A stretch of DNA of 64,000 nucleotides from Polluticaenibacter yanchengensis (GCA_027854065.1 JAQGEF010000008.1:62001-126000); one strand, 5' to 3'; positions 8,485 through 18,648 are shown, counted from the first letter of the stretch. Notes: generated from the sequence alone by a model not told the origin. Numbers and translations are program-made.

Positions 8485-8775
8485 TAATGTTATTATTATT
8501 CAACTGTAAAATCGCAAAAATAATTGTCCCAAATTACAAACTGGGCTTTATGCCGTGCCAAATTAAAGGATATGATTTTTTACAAAAAAACATGATGTTA
8601 TAAAACGAAATAACGAGCAGCCAAGGGAGGTTAATGGTGTATTGTACCGGGTAGCATGTCATTCCCGGTCACGAAAGACCGATGGTCAGAAAAATTGGCT
8701 TTCTTTTAAAAGGCAATTGATTAAGTAGAAAACACAGATTGCGTTATATTTACCATTTAATAAAGTTCAGAACTT
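8485..8775. other. intergenic region between divergent genes
   Basis: No gene is seen. Around 8650-8700 there is a modestly GC-rich patch with CCGGG/CCCGG and GGTC/GACC pairings. A TATATTTA box lies about 30 bp before the peptidase start, but without a matching -33 TTTG. Confidence 0.35.
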
Positions 8776-10911
8776 ATGAAACTAAATGCAATTTTGGTGC
8801 CTGTGGTAGCAATAGGCACATTGGCGGCTTGTAATAATGCCGGCAACGATAACAACACCGCAAATTTAAAAGACGTGAATAATCCTTTTTTTACCAAAAG
8901 TACTTTGCAATACCAGGCTCCGGAATTTGATAAGATAAAAACGGAACACTTTAAGCCTGCTTTTGATTCGGGAATGGTGCAGCAAAATGCTGAACTTGAA
9001 AAAATAGTAGCCAATACTGAAGCGCCGACGTTTGCTAATACGATCTTGCCATTGGAAACCAGCGGAGAAATCCTGAAACGTGCGCAACTGGTATTTTTCA
9101 ATTTCACAAGTGCCAATACAAATGATGATATTCAGAAACTGGAAGAGGAATATGCTCCAAAGTTCTCAGCTCATAATGATGGCATTTATTTAAATGATAA
9201 ATTGTTCCAAAGGGTAAAAGCCATTTACAATTCCCGCGATTCTATAAAAGACGCCGAAGATAAGAAGCTGGTAGAGTTCTACTTTGAAAACTTTGAAATG
9301 GCGGGTGCTAATTTAAGTGATGCGGACAAAGACAAATTAAAAAAACTGAATGAACAGGAAGCGGGTTTAATAGCGAACTATACGAGTAAATTGCTGGCTG
9401 CTAGAAAAGATGCGGCAGTCATTTTTGATAAGGCGGAAGAACTGGACGGCTTAAATGCTGAAGAACTTAAGGCGGCCCAAAGTGATGCTGAAGCAGCAGG
9501 GCAGAAGGGCAAGTATTTAATAGCTTTACAGAACTATACGCAACATCCTTTGTTGCAGAATTTGAAAAACAGGGCGACGAGGGAGAAAATCTTTAAAGCC
9601 TCATGGACACGTGCCGAAAGAGGAGATAAAAATGATACCCGTGCCATTATTGAACAACTGGCAAAGTTACGTTTGCAAAAGGCCAAATTGTTAGGCAAGC
9701 CGAATTTTGCTGCATGGACGCTCCAGGACCAAATGGCTAAGAACCCGGAAGCTGCTAAAAACCTATTGAAGCAAATGGCGACACCGGCTGTGGCAAAAGC
9801 AAAGGCTGAAGCCGCAGAACTGCAAAAACTGATAGATGCTGAAGGGGGTAACTTTAAACTTGAGCCGTGGGACTGGAATTTTTATGCGGAAAAACTACGT
9901 AAAGCAAAATACGATTTAGATGAGGCGGAAATGAAACCTTATTTTGAGGTAACGACCGTATTGGAAAAAGGTGTTTTTTATGCCGCTGAAAAACTATATG
10001 GTGTCACTTTTAAAAAGCGCACTGATATTCCTGTATATCACCCGGACGTAGTGGCGTATGAAGTTTTTGACAGGGACGGTAAGTCTATAGCTATTTACTA
10101 CCTGGACTTTTATACCCGTGACAATAAATCCGGTGGTGCCTGGATGAGTAACTATGTGGACCAGTCACATTTATTAAAACAACAACCCGTTATTACCAAT
10201 GTGTACAACTACCAGAAACCGGCACCGGGCAGCCCGTCATTAATTTCTTTTGATGATGTAGAAACCATGTTCCATGAGTTCGGACACTCTATTCACGGAT
10301 TGTTTGCCAATCAAAAATATGTATCATTGTCCGGAACAGCAGTGCCAAGAGATTTTGTTGAATTTCCTTCTCAAATTAATGAACATTGGGCGCTGGAACC
10401 ATCTGTTTTAAAGAACTATGCCATTCATTACCAGACGAAACAACCAATTCCTCAGTCTTTGCTGGATAAAATGAAAAATGCTGCCGGCTTTAACCAGGGT
10501 TATATGGCTACTGAGTTAACGGCTGCTGCCGCATTAGATATGGCATGGCATACTATTACAGATGAGAGCCAGGTAAAAGATGCGCTATCTTTTGAAGAGA
10601 ATGCTTTGTCTGAATTAGGCTTGCTGGTAAAAGAAGTTCCTACGCGTTACCACTCGCCATACTTCCTGCATATTTGGGGCAATGGTTATTCTGCTGCTTA
10701 CTATGCATATATCTGGAGCGAAGTATTAGACCAGGATGCTTATCAATGGTTTGTCAATAATGGCGGTATGACCCGTGAAAACGGCGACCGTTTCCGTGAG
10801 TTTATTTTATCAATAGGTAATACCCAAAACCTGAACGAGGCCTTCAAAAAGTTTACCGGGCATACTGCAGATATTAAACCATTGTTACGTAGTAAAGGGT
10901 TTATACAGTAA
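8776..10911 (+). CDS. dcp: M3-family oligopeptidase / peptidyl-dipeptidase, lipoprotein
   Basis: A 711-residue zinc metallopeptidase of the M3 (thimet oligopeptidase/Dcp) family. The zinc motif HEFGH is at residues 500-504, followed by the conserved SGTAVPRDFVEFPSQINEHW block that provides the third ligand, and a C-terminal YAYIWSEVLDQDAY. Dcp removes dipeptides from the C-terminus of oligopeptides. The N-terminus has a lipoprotein signal with lipobox LAAC (Cys about residue 19), followed by an N-rich stretch. That predicts a membrane-anchored periplasmic or surface enzyme rather than the cytoplasmic form of E. coli. The ATG at 8776 is fixed by the signal peptide. A strong terminator follows. 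Confidence 0.92.
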   Translation: MKLNAILVPVVAIGTLAACNNAGNDNNTANLKDVNNPFFTKSTLQYQAPEFDKIKTEHFKPAFDSGMVQQNAELEKIVANTEAPTFANTILPLETSGEILKRAQLVFFNFTSANTNDDIQKLEEEYAPKFSAHNDGIYLNDKLFQRVKAIYNSRDSIKDAEDKKLVEFYFENFEMAGANLSDADKDKLKKLNEQEAGLIANYTSKLLAARKDAAVIFDKAEELDGLNAEELKAAQSDAEAAGQKGKYLIALQNYTQHPLLQNLKNRATREKIFKASWTRAERGDKNDTRAIIEQLAKLRLQKAKLLGKPNFAAWTLQDQMAKNPEAAKNLLKQMATPAVAKAKAEAAELQKLIDAEGGNFKLEPWDWNFYAEKLRKAKYDLDEAEMKPYFEVTTVLEKGVFYAAEKLYGVTFKKRTDIPVYHPDVVAYEVFDRDGKSIAIYYLDFYTRDNKSGGAWMSNYVDQSHLLKQQPVITNVYNYQKPAPGSPSLISFDDVETMFHEFGHSIHGLFANQKYVSLSGTAVPRDFVEFPSQINEHWALEPSVLKNYAIHYQTKQPIPQSLLDKMKNAAGFNQGYMATELTAAAALDMAWHTITDESQVKDALSFEENALSELGLLVKEVPTRYHSPYFLHIWGNGYSAAYYAYIWSEVLDQDAYQWFVNNGGMTRENGDRFREFILSIGNTQNLNEAFKKFTGHTADIKPLLRSKGFIQ

Positions 10912-10939
10912 TATCAAATCAGATTCCTATTTACTGAAC

Positions 10940-10968
10940 CGGTCCGTGATGTCACGGACCGTTTTTTT
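10940..10968 (+). terminator. Rho-independent terminator after the M3 peptidase gene
   Basis: A perfect 10-bp stem CGGTCCGTGA/TCACGGACCG with a 2-nt loop core, followed by seven T. Confidence 0.9.
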
Positions 10969-11024
10969 GTTCTGAACAAAATTTGAACAGAAACAATCCT
11001 AAATAACACCTGATAATTTTTATT

Positions 11025-11381
11025 TTACCAATCTCTTGTTGCAATTAACGCTTCTGTATCTGCTGCTTCAAAGCCATAAGCACGGGCAATAAACCCGAAA
11101 TTGGCACCGATAGATTCTCTGGCTACAGTTTCAATTTCACTATCATTTTCATCAAAGCAATCTTGCAGGTCATTGAATTTATCAGTGGCAGCATGAGTTA
11201 ACTCGTATAATTCATCCAGATTCCCAGGTGTAGACGCTTCTATTTGAAAACATAGATCAATTAAAATCTCTTTTCCCTTGTCTACGCACTTTTTAGGATA
11301 ATATGAATCTGCATACATCTCCTCCAGGAATGGATAGTTCCTGGCTTTTTCATTGTTGAGATGGGTTTGTTTTGTTGCCAT
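11025..11381 (-). CDS. DUF5713-family protein
   Basis: A 118-residue soluble protein that I recognise as DUF5713-like. Features are FLEEMYADSYYPKKCVDKGKEIL near the N-terminus, the central LTHAATDKFNDLQ, ENDSEIETVARESIG, and the ending EALIATRDW. The family has no known function. It lies 10 bp downstream of the Ppx/GppA gene on the same strand, so the two are probably co-transcribed. The sequence is acidic and has no membrane segment. Confidence 0.8.
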   Translation of the reverse strand: MATKQTHLNNEKARNYPFLEEMYADSYYPKKCVDKGKEILIDLCFQIEASTPGNLDELYELTHAATDKFNDLQDCFDENDSEIETVARESIGANFGFIARAYGFEAADTEALIATRDW

Positions 11382-11391
11382 ATTTAAGGTT

Positions 11392-12285
11392 TTATAAATT
11401 CTTCTCCTTTAGCTCATAATAAATATGTTGTGTAATACCATCTGCCAGACCAATTTTAGGAACGAAGATCTCATCCGCATCCGCCCAGCGCATTACATTG
11501 ATGTAAATTTGTAATGCCGGTACAATCACATCGGCGCGGTCTTCACGCATTTTATACTTTTCAATCCTCTCAGCTAAAGGAACACTGTTTAATTCTTTAA
11601 AATAATCTTTTAATAATTCCAGTGGTAAAGATTTGCCGTCCTTTCTTTTACTGATGGAGAATACCTTGTTAATATTACCACCACTTCCAATGGCTACCGT
11701 TTTAGGGTAATTTTTTAGCTGCTGCTTGATGGTCTCTTTCATATCTTCCCATTCGTAGTTGGATATCATACCCTTTAGCAAACGGATGGTTCCTATATTG
11801 AAAGATTGCTTAAATGCTATTTTGCCTTTTGAAAACAATGTCAGTTCCGTACTGCCACCCCCAACATCTATGTATAAATAATTCCTGGAGTCATCCATTT
11901 TTTCTGCTACATGGCTATCCTGGATATAGGCTGCTTCATCACTTCCCGAGATGATTTCTATTTTAATACCCGTTTCCTTTTCAACACGCGCTACAATTTC
12001 TTTCGCGTTTTTAGCATCCCGCATGGCGCTGGTGGCAGTTGCTTTATAATGTTCTACACCATAAGCTTTCATTAGCTGAACGTATGCCTGCATGGTACTT
12101 ACAAACATTTCAATCCTGGCTTCGGAAATCACACCGGATTCAAAAACATCGAACCCCAGGCGTAACGGTACACGGATTAAATTCAGTTTATTGAATTGTA
12201 TATTATTTTTATTAGTATCATTTACTTCGGTAATTAACAATCTGGCTGCATTACTACCTATATCAATTGCTCCTAATCTCATCAT
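11392..12285 (-). CDS. Ppx/GppA-family exopolyphosphatase
   Basis: A 297-residue protein of the ASKHA phosphotransferase fold. It has the phosphate-1 motif GAIDIGSNAARLLI at the N-terminus, the SGSDEAAYI motif, the phosphate-2 motif LYIDVGGGSTELTLF near residue 140, and AIGSGGNINKVFS. It has the single-domain length without the C-terminal HD domain of long Ppx enzymes. The family hydrolyses inorganic polyphosphate or pppGpp. Two adjacent ATG codons (MMRLG) are possible starts; either leaves the motif intact. It heads a two-gene unit with the DUF5713 gene. Confidence 0.9.
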   Translation of the reverse strand: MMRLGAIDIGSNAARLLITEVNDTNKNNIQFNKLNLIRVPLRLGFDVFESGVISEARIEMFVSTMQAYVQLMKAYGVEHYKATATSAMRDAKNAKEIVARVEKETGIKIEIISGSDEAAYIQDSHVAEKMDDSRNYLYIDVGGGSTELTLFSKGKIAFKQSFNIGTIRLLKGMISNYEWEDMKETIKQQLKNYPKTVAIGSGGNINKVFSISKRKDGKSLPLELLKDYFKELNSVPLAERIEKYKMREDRADVIVPALQIYINVMRWADADEIFVPKIGLADGITQHIYYELKEKNL

Positions 12286-12602
12286 GGTTAAAAAATTATA
12301 ATAACTAAGTATTAAATTGCGTTTAAGCTTTTAAACAAATGGAAATAAATAATGTCTATGCAACAATAATACAAAATACTGAGTTGCATATCAAATTTTC
12401 CATGGGGATAAATGATTAATATTGCCAGTCACCACTTGTAGAAGAGTGGCATATATAGAGTTAGCAGTGTGCCATTGTTGAACCCGGATGATGTTGATAA
12501 AAATGTATTTGTCTTTTAAATATTACATTTGACTCCCGGGTAAATAACGAGTTAACAGCTCTTTTATTTGTTAATGATTAATTTTACGGCCAATTTATAA
12601 AA
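12286..12602. other. divergent intergenic region
   Basis: 317 bp with no gene. It contains a small hairpin CCACTT/AAGAGTGG near 12432-12449 and otherwise AT-rich sequence that should hold the two divergent promoters. No perfect TTTG-N19-TAnnTTTG match was found. Confidence 0.4.
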
Positions 12603-13100
12603 ATGAAGAAAAAAATAAATATTGTTATTGCAATTGCTTGTTTCTGTATCGCTTTTATTGGAGTGAGTATTCAGGCGACCGCTCAAAGTACGACAAATAA
12701 ACAAGTGGGTGTTCCCAAAAAGAAAATTACTTTTATCAGTAAATGGGGACCTTACACCGGTAATACGAAGGCAACGATTGATGATATAAAGAAACTGGTA
12801 TCCTTGCCGGTAACCGTTATTGACAGTGCTACAAAAGAAAAATGGGAAATACTAAAATTTAACTTCGGATGGCGTAAAAAAGATATTTTCGATGATATTG
12901 ATAAAGGGACCAGAAAGGTTATTTTCATACCGAATGTGGTGACTGTTACCGGCGATAACAAAGTACCTGTTTCCTGGCAAAAGGAGATCCTGGAATTTGT
13001 TACCACAGGTGAACAATTTATTATAGAAGGGATTATTATACAGAATCCTAAAACAAAGGAAGCAAGAATGTGCAAACCTATTTTAATAACAGTATTGTAA
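12603..13100 (+). CDS. secreted protein of unknown function
   Basis: A 165-residue protein with a clear Sec signal peptide (about residues 1-27, ending ATAQS) and a basic mature domain. The mature domain repeats VTV/VIFIPNVV-type beta strands and contains SKWGPYTGN and SWQKEILEF. I do not recognise the family. It lies 56 bp upstream of the Gfo/Idh/MocA gene on the same strand, so it may or may not be co-transcribed. The start is the ATG right before the basic n-region (KKK). Confidence 0.75.
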   Translation: MKKKINIVIAIACFCIAFIGVSIQATAQSTTNKQVGVPKKKITFISKWGPYTGNTKATIDDIKKLVSLPVTVIDSATKEKWEILKFNFGWRKKDIFDDIDKGTRKVIFIPNVVTVTGDNKVPVSWQKEILEFVTTGEQFIIEGIIIQNPKTKEARMCKPILITVL

Positions 13101-13156
13101 ATTTAATACCTTTACATCCTGATTATTAAAGAATAAATAAGAAAACTAAAGTTAAC

Positions 13157-14128
13157 ATGCTAAAATTAGGCATATTTGGAGTAGGACATTTAGGCAAATT
13201 TCATTTAAATAATTGGAAAGAAATTAAAGACGTAGAGATTGTAGGCTTTTATGATCCTAATGATGATATTGCGAACGAGGTTGCCGGAAAATATAACTTA
13301 AAACGATTTGCAGATATTGATGAATTGATAAGTCTGGTAGATGCTGTGGATGTGGTAACGCCCACCAATCACCATTTTGCTATTTGTGAAAAAGCATTGC
13401 GCAAAAGCAAGCATGTATTTGTAGAAAAGCCAATGGCCGCTACCATGAAAGAAGCTTCGGCATTGCTGAAACTTGTGAAAGAAGCGAAGGTGAAATTCCA
13501 GGTAGGTCACGTAGAGCGTTTTAACCCGGCATTTATAGCAGCACAAAAGTACACCAAGCAACCGATGTTTGTAGAAGTACACCGCCTTGCGCAATTCAAT
13601 CCCCGTGGTACAGAAGTAAGTGTGGTACTGGATTTAATGATCCATGACCTGGATATTGTATTGAGCCTGGTTAAAAGCCCTGTTAAAAATATCTATGCAA
13701 GTGGTGTGGCTGTTATGACAGATACGCCGGATATTGCGAATGTGCGGATAGAATTTAACAATGGTTGTGTAGCTAATATTACCGCCAGCCGCATCAGTAT
13801 GAAAAAAATGCGTAAGATCCGGTTATTCCAGCGGGATGCCTATATCGGTATAGATTTACTGACCAAAAAGTCGGAGATCATAAAAATAAAACAACCGGAA
13901 GATGTAGATGTTTTTGCATTTGACCTGGATACACCGAAGGGTAAAAAAACGATTGCGGTAGCGAATCCACAGGTTGAGGAAAACAATGCCATCCTGATGG
14001 AATTGCAATCGTTTGTGGATGCTATAAATAACAATACGCCAACGGCTGTAAACGAAATTGACGGTTTTTTAGCAATGGAAGTTGGTCACCAGATCATGGA
14101 AAAAATTTCCGGTATTAAGCTACAATAA
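13157..14128 (+). CDS. Gfo/Idh/MocA-family NAD(P)-dependent oxidoreductase
   Basis: A 323-residue enzyme with an N-terminal Rossmann fold (GIFGVGHLGKFH, residues 5-16). The signature VEKPMA is near residue 93, and the C-terminal dehydrogenase domain starts at about residue 125 (HVERFNPAF). Such enzymes oxidise or reduce sugars and related polyols. The next gene, 23 bp downstream, encodes a polyprenyl sugar-phosphate transferase, so a role in making a nucleotide sugar for polysaccharide is plausible. The substrate is not readable. Confidence 0.9.
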   Translation: MLKLGIFGVGHLGKFHLNNWKEIKDVEIVGFYDPNDDIANEVAGKYNLKRFADIDELISLVDAVDVVTPTNHHFAICEKALRKSKHVFVEKPMAATMKEASALLKLVKEAKVKFQVGHVERFNPAFIAAQKYTKQPMFVEVHRLAQFNPRGTEVSVVLDLMIHDLDIVLSLVKSPVKNIYASGVAVMTDTPDIANVRIEFNNGCVANITASRISMKKMRKIRLFQRDAYIGIDLLTKKSEIIKIKQPEDVDVFAFDLDTPKGKKTIAVANPQVEENNAILMELQSFVDAINNNTPTAVNEIDGFLAMEVGHQIMEKISGIKLQ

Positions 14129-14151
14129 CTGCAGAACTGCTTATCCCGATA

Positions 14152-15579
14152 ATGATTAATAACAGGAACACTAAAATATCGTGGTACATTATTAGTGACT
14201 TTTTATTCTCTTTAATAGCCTGGGCTGTTTTTTATGGAGTAAGAAAGTACCTGCTATTTCATGATTTTGATATAAATGCCATATTCGAAGAACCTTCATT
14301 TAAGCTCGGGCTCATTATTATTCCCTGTTTCTGGCTGATTCTTTATTTTGTGACTGGTTGCTACAAAGTGAGCCTATATGAAAGGTCCCGGTTAAATGAA
14401 ATTACACAGTCGTTTATTATTTCGCTGGTAGGCTCAGTGCTTATATTCTTTATAATGATAGTGGACGACCTTGAAGTCACCTATTTGCATACCAGCTATT
14501 ATTTGCAGGCATTTTTATATTTAGTCGGTATTCATACTTTTTTTATTTTATTCGGGAGATTACTTTTATTAAGCAGGGTAAAGAAACAGATCCGTTCCGG
14601 TTCTGCATTTATTAATATACTGTTGGTAGGCAATGGCCAGCATGGTTTTAATACGCAAAAAACTATAGAAAAAGACCAGCTAAATACAGGGTGGAGGATT
14701 GCAGGCTATATCAACGACAAGGAACAAAGTAAAGAACATAAAAATCTAAACCTGGCATACCTTGGCGGGTATGACAATATAAAAGAGATCATTGCTGAGA
14801 GTCACATTGATAAGATTGTATTTACGAGTTCTATAAAATCAAATAAGAAATACCAGGATTTATTGAACGAACTAACAGAGATAGATATTGATATTTTAGC
14901 GGTGCCGGATGACCTGGATATCGTGATGGGTTCGGTGCGTAGCAGCAGCGTGGTATATGGCCAGTTTACTAAAATCAATACGAATTTAATGCCGGAGTGG
15001 CAGCAGAATATTAAGCGCTTAACGGATGTTTGCTGTAGTCTTACCGGGCTTATATTGTTAATTCCTGTCTATATTTTTGCTGCTGTAAAAGTAAAGTTGT
15101 CCAGTCCCGGCCCGGTATTTTATTCACAGGAAAGGATTGGTTATAAAAACAAGCCGTTTGTGATCTATAAGTTCCGCTCTATGTATATGGATGCTGAAAA
15201 AAACGGGCCATTACTAAGTAAAGACAATGATAGCCGCATTACTAAATGGGGATTAATTATGCGTAAATGGCGCATTGATGAACTGCCGCAGCTTTGGAAT
15301 ATTCTTAAAGGCGATATGAGTTTGGTAGGCCCACGCCCGGAACGCCGTTTTTTTATAGACCAGATTATCCAGATCAACCCGTTTTATAAATATTTGCTGA
15401 AAGTAAAACCCGGCTTAACGAGTTGGGGAATGGTACAGTTTGGTTATGCGAGCAATATAGAAGAAATGCTGAAACGGATGCAATATGATTTAATTTATAT
15501 TGAGAATATCTCCCTTTTACTCGATTTTAAGATCATGATCCATACTTTGAAAATCATTCTTAAGGGGAAAGGTAAGTAA
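14152..15579 (+). CDS. undecaprenyl-phosphate sugar phosphotransferase (WcaJ/exopolysaccharide type)
   Basis: A 475-residue polyprenyl glycosylphosphotransferase. Four N-terminal membrane helices (about 10-140) are followed by a Rossmann-like region (LLVGNGQHG near residue 160). A further membrane segment comes at about 285-310. The C-terminal catalytic domain carries YKFRSMYMDAE, WRIDELPQLWNILKGDMSL, VGPRPE and KPGLTSWG. The enzyme loads the first sugar phosphate onto undecaprenyl phosphate at the inner membrane to start exopolysaccharide or capsule synthesis. No glycosyltransferases or flippase follow, so this is an isolated initiating enzyme. Confidence 0.93.
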   Translation: MINNRNTKISWYIISDFLFSLIAWAVFYGVRKYLLFHDFDINAIFEEPSFKLGLIIIPCFWLILYFVTGCYKVSLYERSRLNEITQSFIISLVGSVLIFFIMIVDDLEVTYLHTSYYLQAFLYLVGIHTFFILFGRLLLLSRVKKQIRSGSAFINILLVGNGQHGFNTQKTIEKDQLNTGWRIAGYINDKEQSKEHKNLNLAYLGGYDNIKEIIAESHIDKIVFTSSIKSNKKYQDLLNELTEIDIDILAVPDDLDIVMGSVRSSSVVYGQFTKINTNLMPEWQQNIKRLTDVCCSLTGLILLIPVYIFAAVKVKLSSPGPVFYSQERIGYKNKPFVIYKFRSMYMDAEKNGPLLSKDNDSRITKWGLIMRKWRIDELPQLWNILKGDMSLVGPRPERRFFIDQIIQINPFYKYLLKVKPGLTSWGMVQFGYASNIEEMLKRMQYDLIYIENISLLLDFKIMIHTLKIILKGKGK

Positions 15580-15767
15580 TAATATACCGGTTCGTATAAT
15601 GATGATTTTCATTGAATAAACAACCTGTTTATTTTTGATATTTCTCCTGGTTATCCTTATTCGGATTTTAATTTGTCATTTAGTTTGGTCCTTAGATTTA
15701 AAGTTTAACTTAATTTATAGTCATTGTTTACCGGGTATTAAGTTCAGCGCTTTGTAAATTGCAGATT

Positions 15768-16250
15768 ATGAAACTGATTCTTTTAGCTTTACTAATATTT
15801 GTCACCTTGAGTGCCAATGCCCAGGTTTCTAAAATAGATTCATTAAAAGTAGATGGATTAACCCAATTATATACTAATGCCTCCCCAATTGTGGTTGTTA
15901 ACTTCTGGAGTACCTGGTGTGGTCCTTGTATAGAAGAGATTCCGCATTTTATAGAAACAGCAGATAAATTTAAGCAGGATTCCGTGGCGTTCATTTTTGT
16001 GAGCCAGGATGTTAAAAAGCTATTTCAAAACGGACAGTTACTGGGATTTGTGAATAAGCATCAATGGAAAGGTCGTTTTGTATGGTTAAATGAATCGGAT
16101 GCCGATTATTATTGCCCCGTTGTTGATAAAAAATGGGGTGGGGCCATTCCGGCAACATTAATCCTGAATAACAGAACGGGTAAACGTTTGTTTTTTGAAG
16201 ATCCTTTGACAAAGGCCCAGTTGGAAAAGGCGATAGCTGATGTTAAGTAA
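15768..16250 (+). CDS. TlpA-like secreted thioredoxin-fold protein
   Basis: A 160-residue protein with a Sec signal peptide (ending SANAQ at residues 15-19) and a thioredoxin fold with active site WCGPC (Cys51 and Cys54). It also has the cis-Pro region GGAIPATLIL. Periplasmic TlpA/ResA-like proteins reduce or shuttle disulfides, often in cytochrome maturation. A second ATG lies three codons upstream, but starting at 15768 gives the better signal peptide. It stands alone; a diverged repeat island follows its 3' end. Confidence 0.88.
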   Translation: MKLILLALLIFVTLSANAQVSKIDSLKVDGLTQLYTNASPIVVVNFWSTWCGPCIEEIPHFIETADKFKQDSVAFIFVSQDVKKLFQNGQLLGFVNKHQWKGRFVWLNESDADYYCPVVDKKWGGAIPATLILNNRTGKRLFFEDPLTKAQLEKAIADVK

Positions 16251-16326
16251 ATTAGCGGGAGTTTTGAATACTATTATTACTTGTTTCAATAATGTAAATA
16301 GTTGAATAGAACAGATATTGCCGAAT

Positions 16327-16450
16327 GGCTGCCTGATGCAATGGGCAGCGCAGAAGCGCTGGCCCCGTGCGGACTAGGTGCTGTAAAAATATACTGGACG
16401 GTATGTCAATTCGAAGCGTTGCACGGGGCGGCACCCCTATTGCAGCAGGA
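16327..16450. repeat. GC-rich palindromic island, diverged or separate family
   Basis: It contains the arms CCCCGTGC and GCACGGGG about 60 nt apart, plus GCGCAGAAGCGC and a GTAAAAATATAC core. The GGCTGC start and the AT-rich core resemble the main repeat family, but homology is weak. It lies between two convergent genes. Confidence 0.4.
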
Positions 16451-16500
16451 ACAAATGTACGATTATTGATCTCCGGCTGATAGCCTCATATTTTTAATAT

Positions 16501-18555
16501 CTAATAGTTCAATAGTGCTTTAATTTTTGCGCTCACTTTATTGGCATTTGGTAATACTTCGGCTTCTAAATTCAAATGAATTGGAATGGCAGGAACTGTG
16601 GCGGTACCGATGACTTCTACCGGGGCATCCAGCCATTGGAAACACTCACTGGAAATGCGTCCTGCAAGTGCCTGTGCAAAAGAATTTAATGCAACGTCTT
16701 CTGTAACGATAAGGCATTTATTATGTCTTTTTACAGTATCAAAAACCAGGGCATCATCTAACGGGTATAATGTTCTTAAGTCAATAATTTCCACCTGCTG
16801 GTCGAAATTTTTAGCGGCAGCTTTTGCCCAATACACACCCATTCCATAAGTGATGATACAGCAGGAATTACCTTTGTTTAACTGCTCAGTGCTGGCTTTT
16901 TCTACAATGTTTGCTTTGCCGAGAGGCAGTATATAATCGCTGTCCGGTTCTATGGTTTTAGCTTCTTCTGTGCCCGGTACTTTGCTCCAGTAAAGGCCTT
17001 TGTGTTCCAGCATTACTACAGGATTCGGATCGTAAAAAGCTGCCTTCATCAGGCCCTTCATATCTGCCGCGTTGCTTGGGTAAACTACTTTAATGCCTTT
17101 AATACTTAATAAGGTAGATTCTACCGAACCACTGTGATAGGGACCGCCACCACCATAAGCACCGGTAGGTACCCGTAATATCATTTGTATCGGAAATTTA
17201 CCGTTCGTTAGGTAGCAGCTTTTGCTTAATTCACATACCAGCTGGTTCAGTGCCGGCCATATATAATCTGCAAACTGTACTTCTACAATAGGTTTAGCGC
17301 CTGTAGCACATAATCCTGCGGTAGAGCCTACAATATAAGCTTCCTGGATAGCGGTATTAAATACACGATGATCGCCAAATTTTTCTCCTAAAGTGGCTGC
17401 TTCTCTAAAGACACCGCCCAGTCTTTTGCCCACATCCTGCCCGAATAATAATGCCTCAGGATGTTGTTCCAGTATTTCCTGTATAGCAAAAAGTGCGGCA
17501 TCCACCATTAATACTTTTTCTTTATGTTTGGGTGCGCGTTCCCCTTTTTCTGCAGTTATAGGCGTAGGTGCAAATACATGGTCCAGCGCAGAATCTGCCA
17601 TAGGAGCAGGCGCATTAAGCGCCGCGGAAAATGATTGACTTATTTCGGCTTCAACAGCCGCTTTAATATCACTGATCTCTTTTTCTGAAACGCCGGTTTC
17701 ACCCAGGCGCCACTGTAATTTATAGATGGGGTTATGCTTATCTGATTCGGCCAATTCATCAGCAGTCCTGTAAAACTCTTTACGGACGCCACTTGTGTGG
17801 TGGCCTAACAATGGCACGTTCGCCTGTATTAAAATAGGGCCTTCATTATTGCGTACCGCATTTATGGCTTCCTGCATGGTGTAATAACAAAGCTCGAAAT
17901 CTGTACCATCCACTTCTATTGTGCTCAGCCCCGGAAATCCTTTTGCATATTCAACAGCGCTGGCAACCCTGGCTTCTTCTGCTGTTACACTAATGCCCCA
18001 GTTATTATTTTGTACAAGATAGATGATAGGTAGTTGATACAATATTGCATTCTGGAAAGCTTCGCTGGCCTCGCCCTCGGTAATGCTGGCATCGCCTAAT
18101 GAACAAATAACGACCGGTGTTGAATCCAGTTTGCCTACCTGCTGCATGTATTGAATGCCTTTTGCAATACCTGTGCTGGGAATCAATTGCATACCTGTAG
18201 CACTGCTTTGGTGTATTATAGTAGGTTTGTCCTTTAGATTACTGGAAGGATGAGAATAGTAGGAACGGCCACCTGAAAAATAATCACCGGCTTTCGCCAA
18301 TAATTGCAGCATTAAATGCTCCGGTGTAAATCCCAGTCCTAACAGGATGCTTTCATCGCGATAATAGGGGCTGACATAGTCAATTGGTGTAAGGTTATAT
18401 GCTGTGGCCAGCTGAATGGCCTGGTGGCCTAAACTGGTGCTATGTACATATTGGCAATCTTTCCGGTTGTTCTCATAAGTGTTAGCCATACATATGCTTC
18501 GGTACATATCTGTAAAAGCTTTCAGCAATATCTCTTTTAACATTACCTGCCCCAT
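16501..18555 (-). CDS. branched-chain 2-oxoacid dehydrogenase E1, alpha/beta fusion
   Basis: A 684-residue single chain containing both E1 subunits. The alpha part (about 1-320) has the thiamine diphosphate motif GDASITEGE...NNNWGIS. The beta part (about 345-684) has LLFGQDVGKRLGGVFR, VEVQFADYIWPALNQ and the C-terminal transketolase domain. The complex decarboxylates 2-oxo acids from Val, Leu and Ile and passes the acyl group to lipoylated E2. The fusion is common in Bacteroidota. E2 and E3 genes are not adjacent. MGQVM at 18555 is the first ATG; Met5 is an alternative start. A good promoter lies about 60 bp upstream. Confidence 0.9.
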   Translation of the reverse strand: MGQVMLKEILLKAFTDMYRSICMANTYENNRKDCQYVHSTSLGHQAIQLATAYNLTPIDYVSPYYRDESILLGLGFTPEHLMLQLLAKAGDYFSGGRSYYSHPSSNLKDKPTIIHQSSATGMQLIPSTGIAKGIQYMQQVGKLDSTPVVICSLGDASITEGEASEAFQNAILYQLPIIYLVQNNNWGISVTAEEARVASAVEYAKGFPGLSTIEVDGTDFELCYYTMQEAINAVRNNEGPILIQANVPLLGHHTSGVRKEFYRTADELAESDKHNPIYKLQWRLGETGVSEKEISDIKAAVEAEISQSFSAALNAPAPMADSALDHVFAPTPITAEKGERAPKHKEKVLMVDAALFAIQEILEQHPEALLFGQDVGKRLGGVFREAATLGEKFGDHRVFNTAIQEAYIVGSTAGLCATGAKPIVEVQFADYIWPALNQLVCELSKSCYLTNGKFPIQMILRVPTGAYGGGGPYHSGSVESTLLSIKGIKVVYPSNAADMKGLMKAAFYDPNPVVMLEHKGLYWSKVPGTEEAKTIEPDSDYILPLGKANIVEKASTEQLNKGNSCCIITYGMGVYWAKAAAKNFDQQVEIIDLRTLYPLDDALVFDTVKRHNKCLIVTEDVALNSFAQALAGRISSECFQWLDAPVEVIGTATVPAIPIHLNLEAEVLPNANKVSAKIKALLNY

Positions 18556-18617
18556 ATTAAGATGTATATTATAAATTTTAAAAGATTTTAAAAATCAGTA
18601 AATTAGCAATCGGCAGA

Positions 18618-18648
18618 CAATACTAATTGTAAACTTAAATATTACAAA
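18618..18648 (-). promoter_or_regulatory. candidate promoter of the E1 fusion gene
   Basis: On the minus strand, TTTG (18648-18645), a 19-nt spacer, then TAGTATTG (18625-18618), one mismatch from TAnnTTTG. The leader would be about 55 nt. Confidence 0.55.
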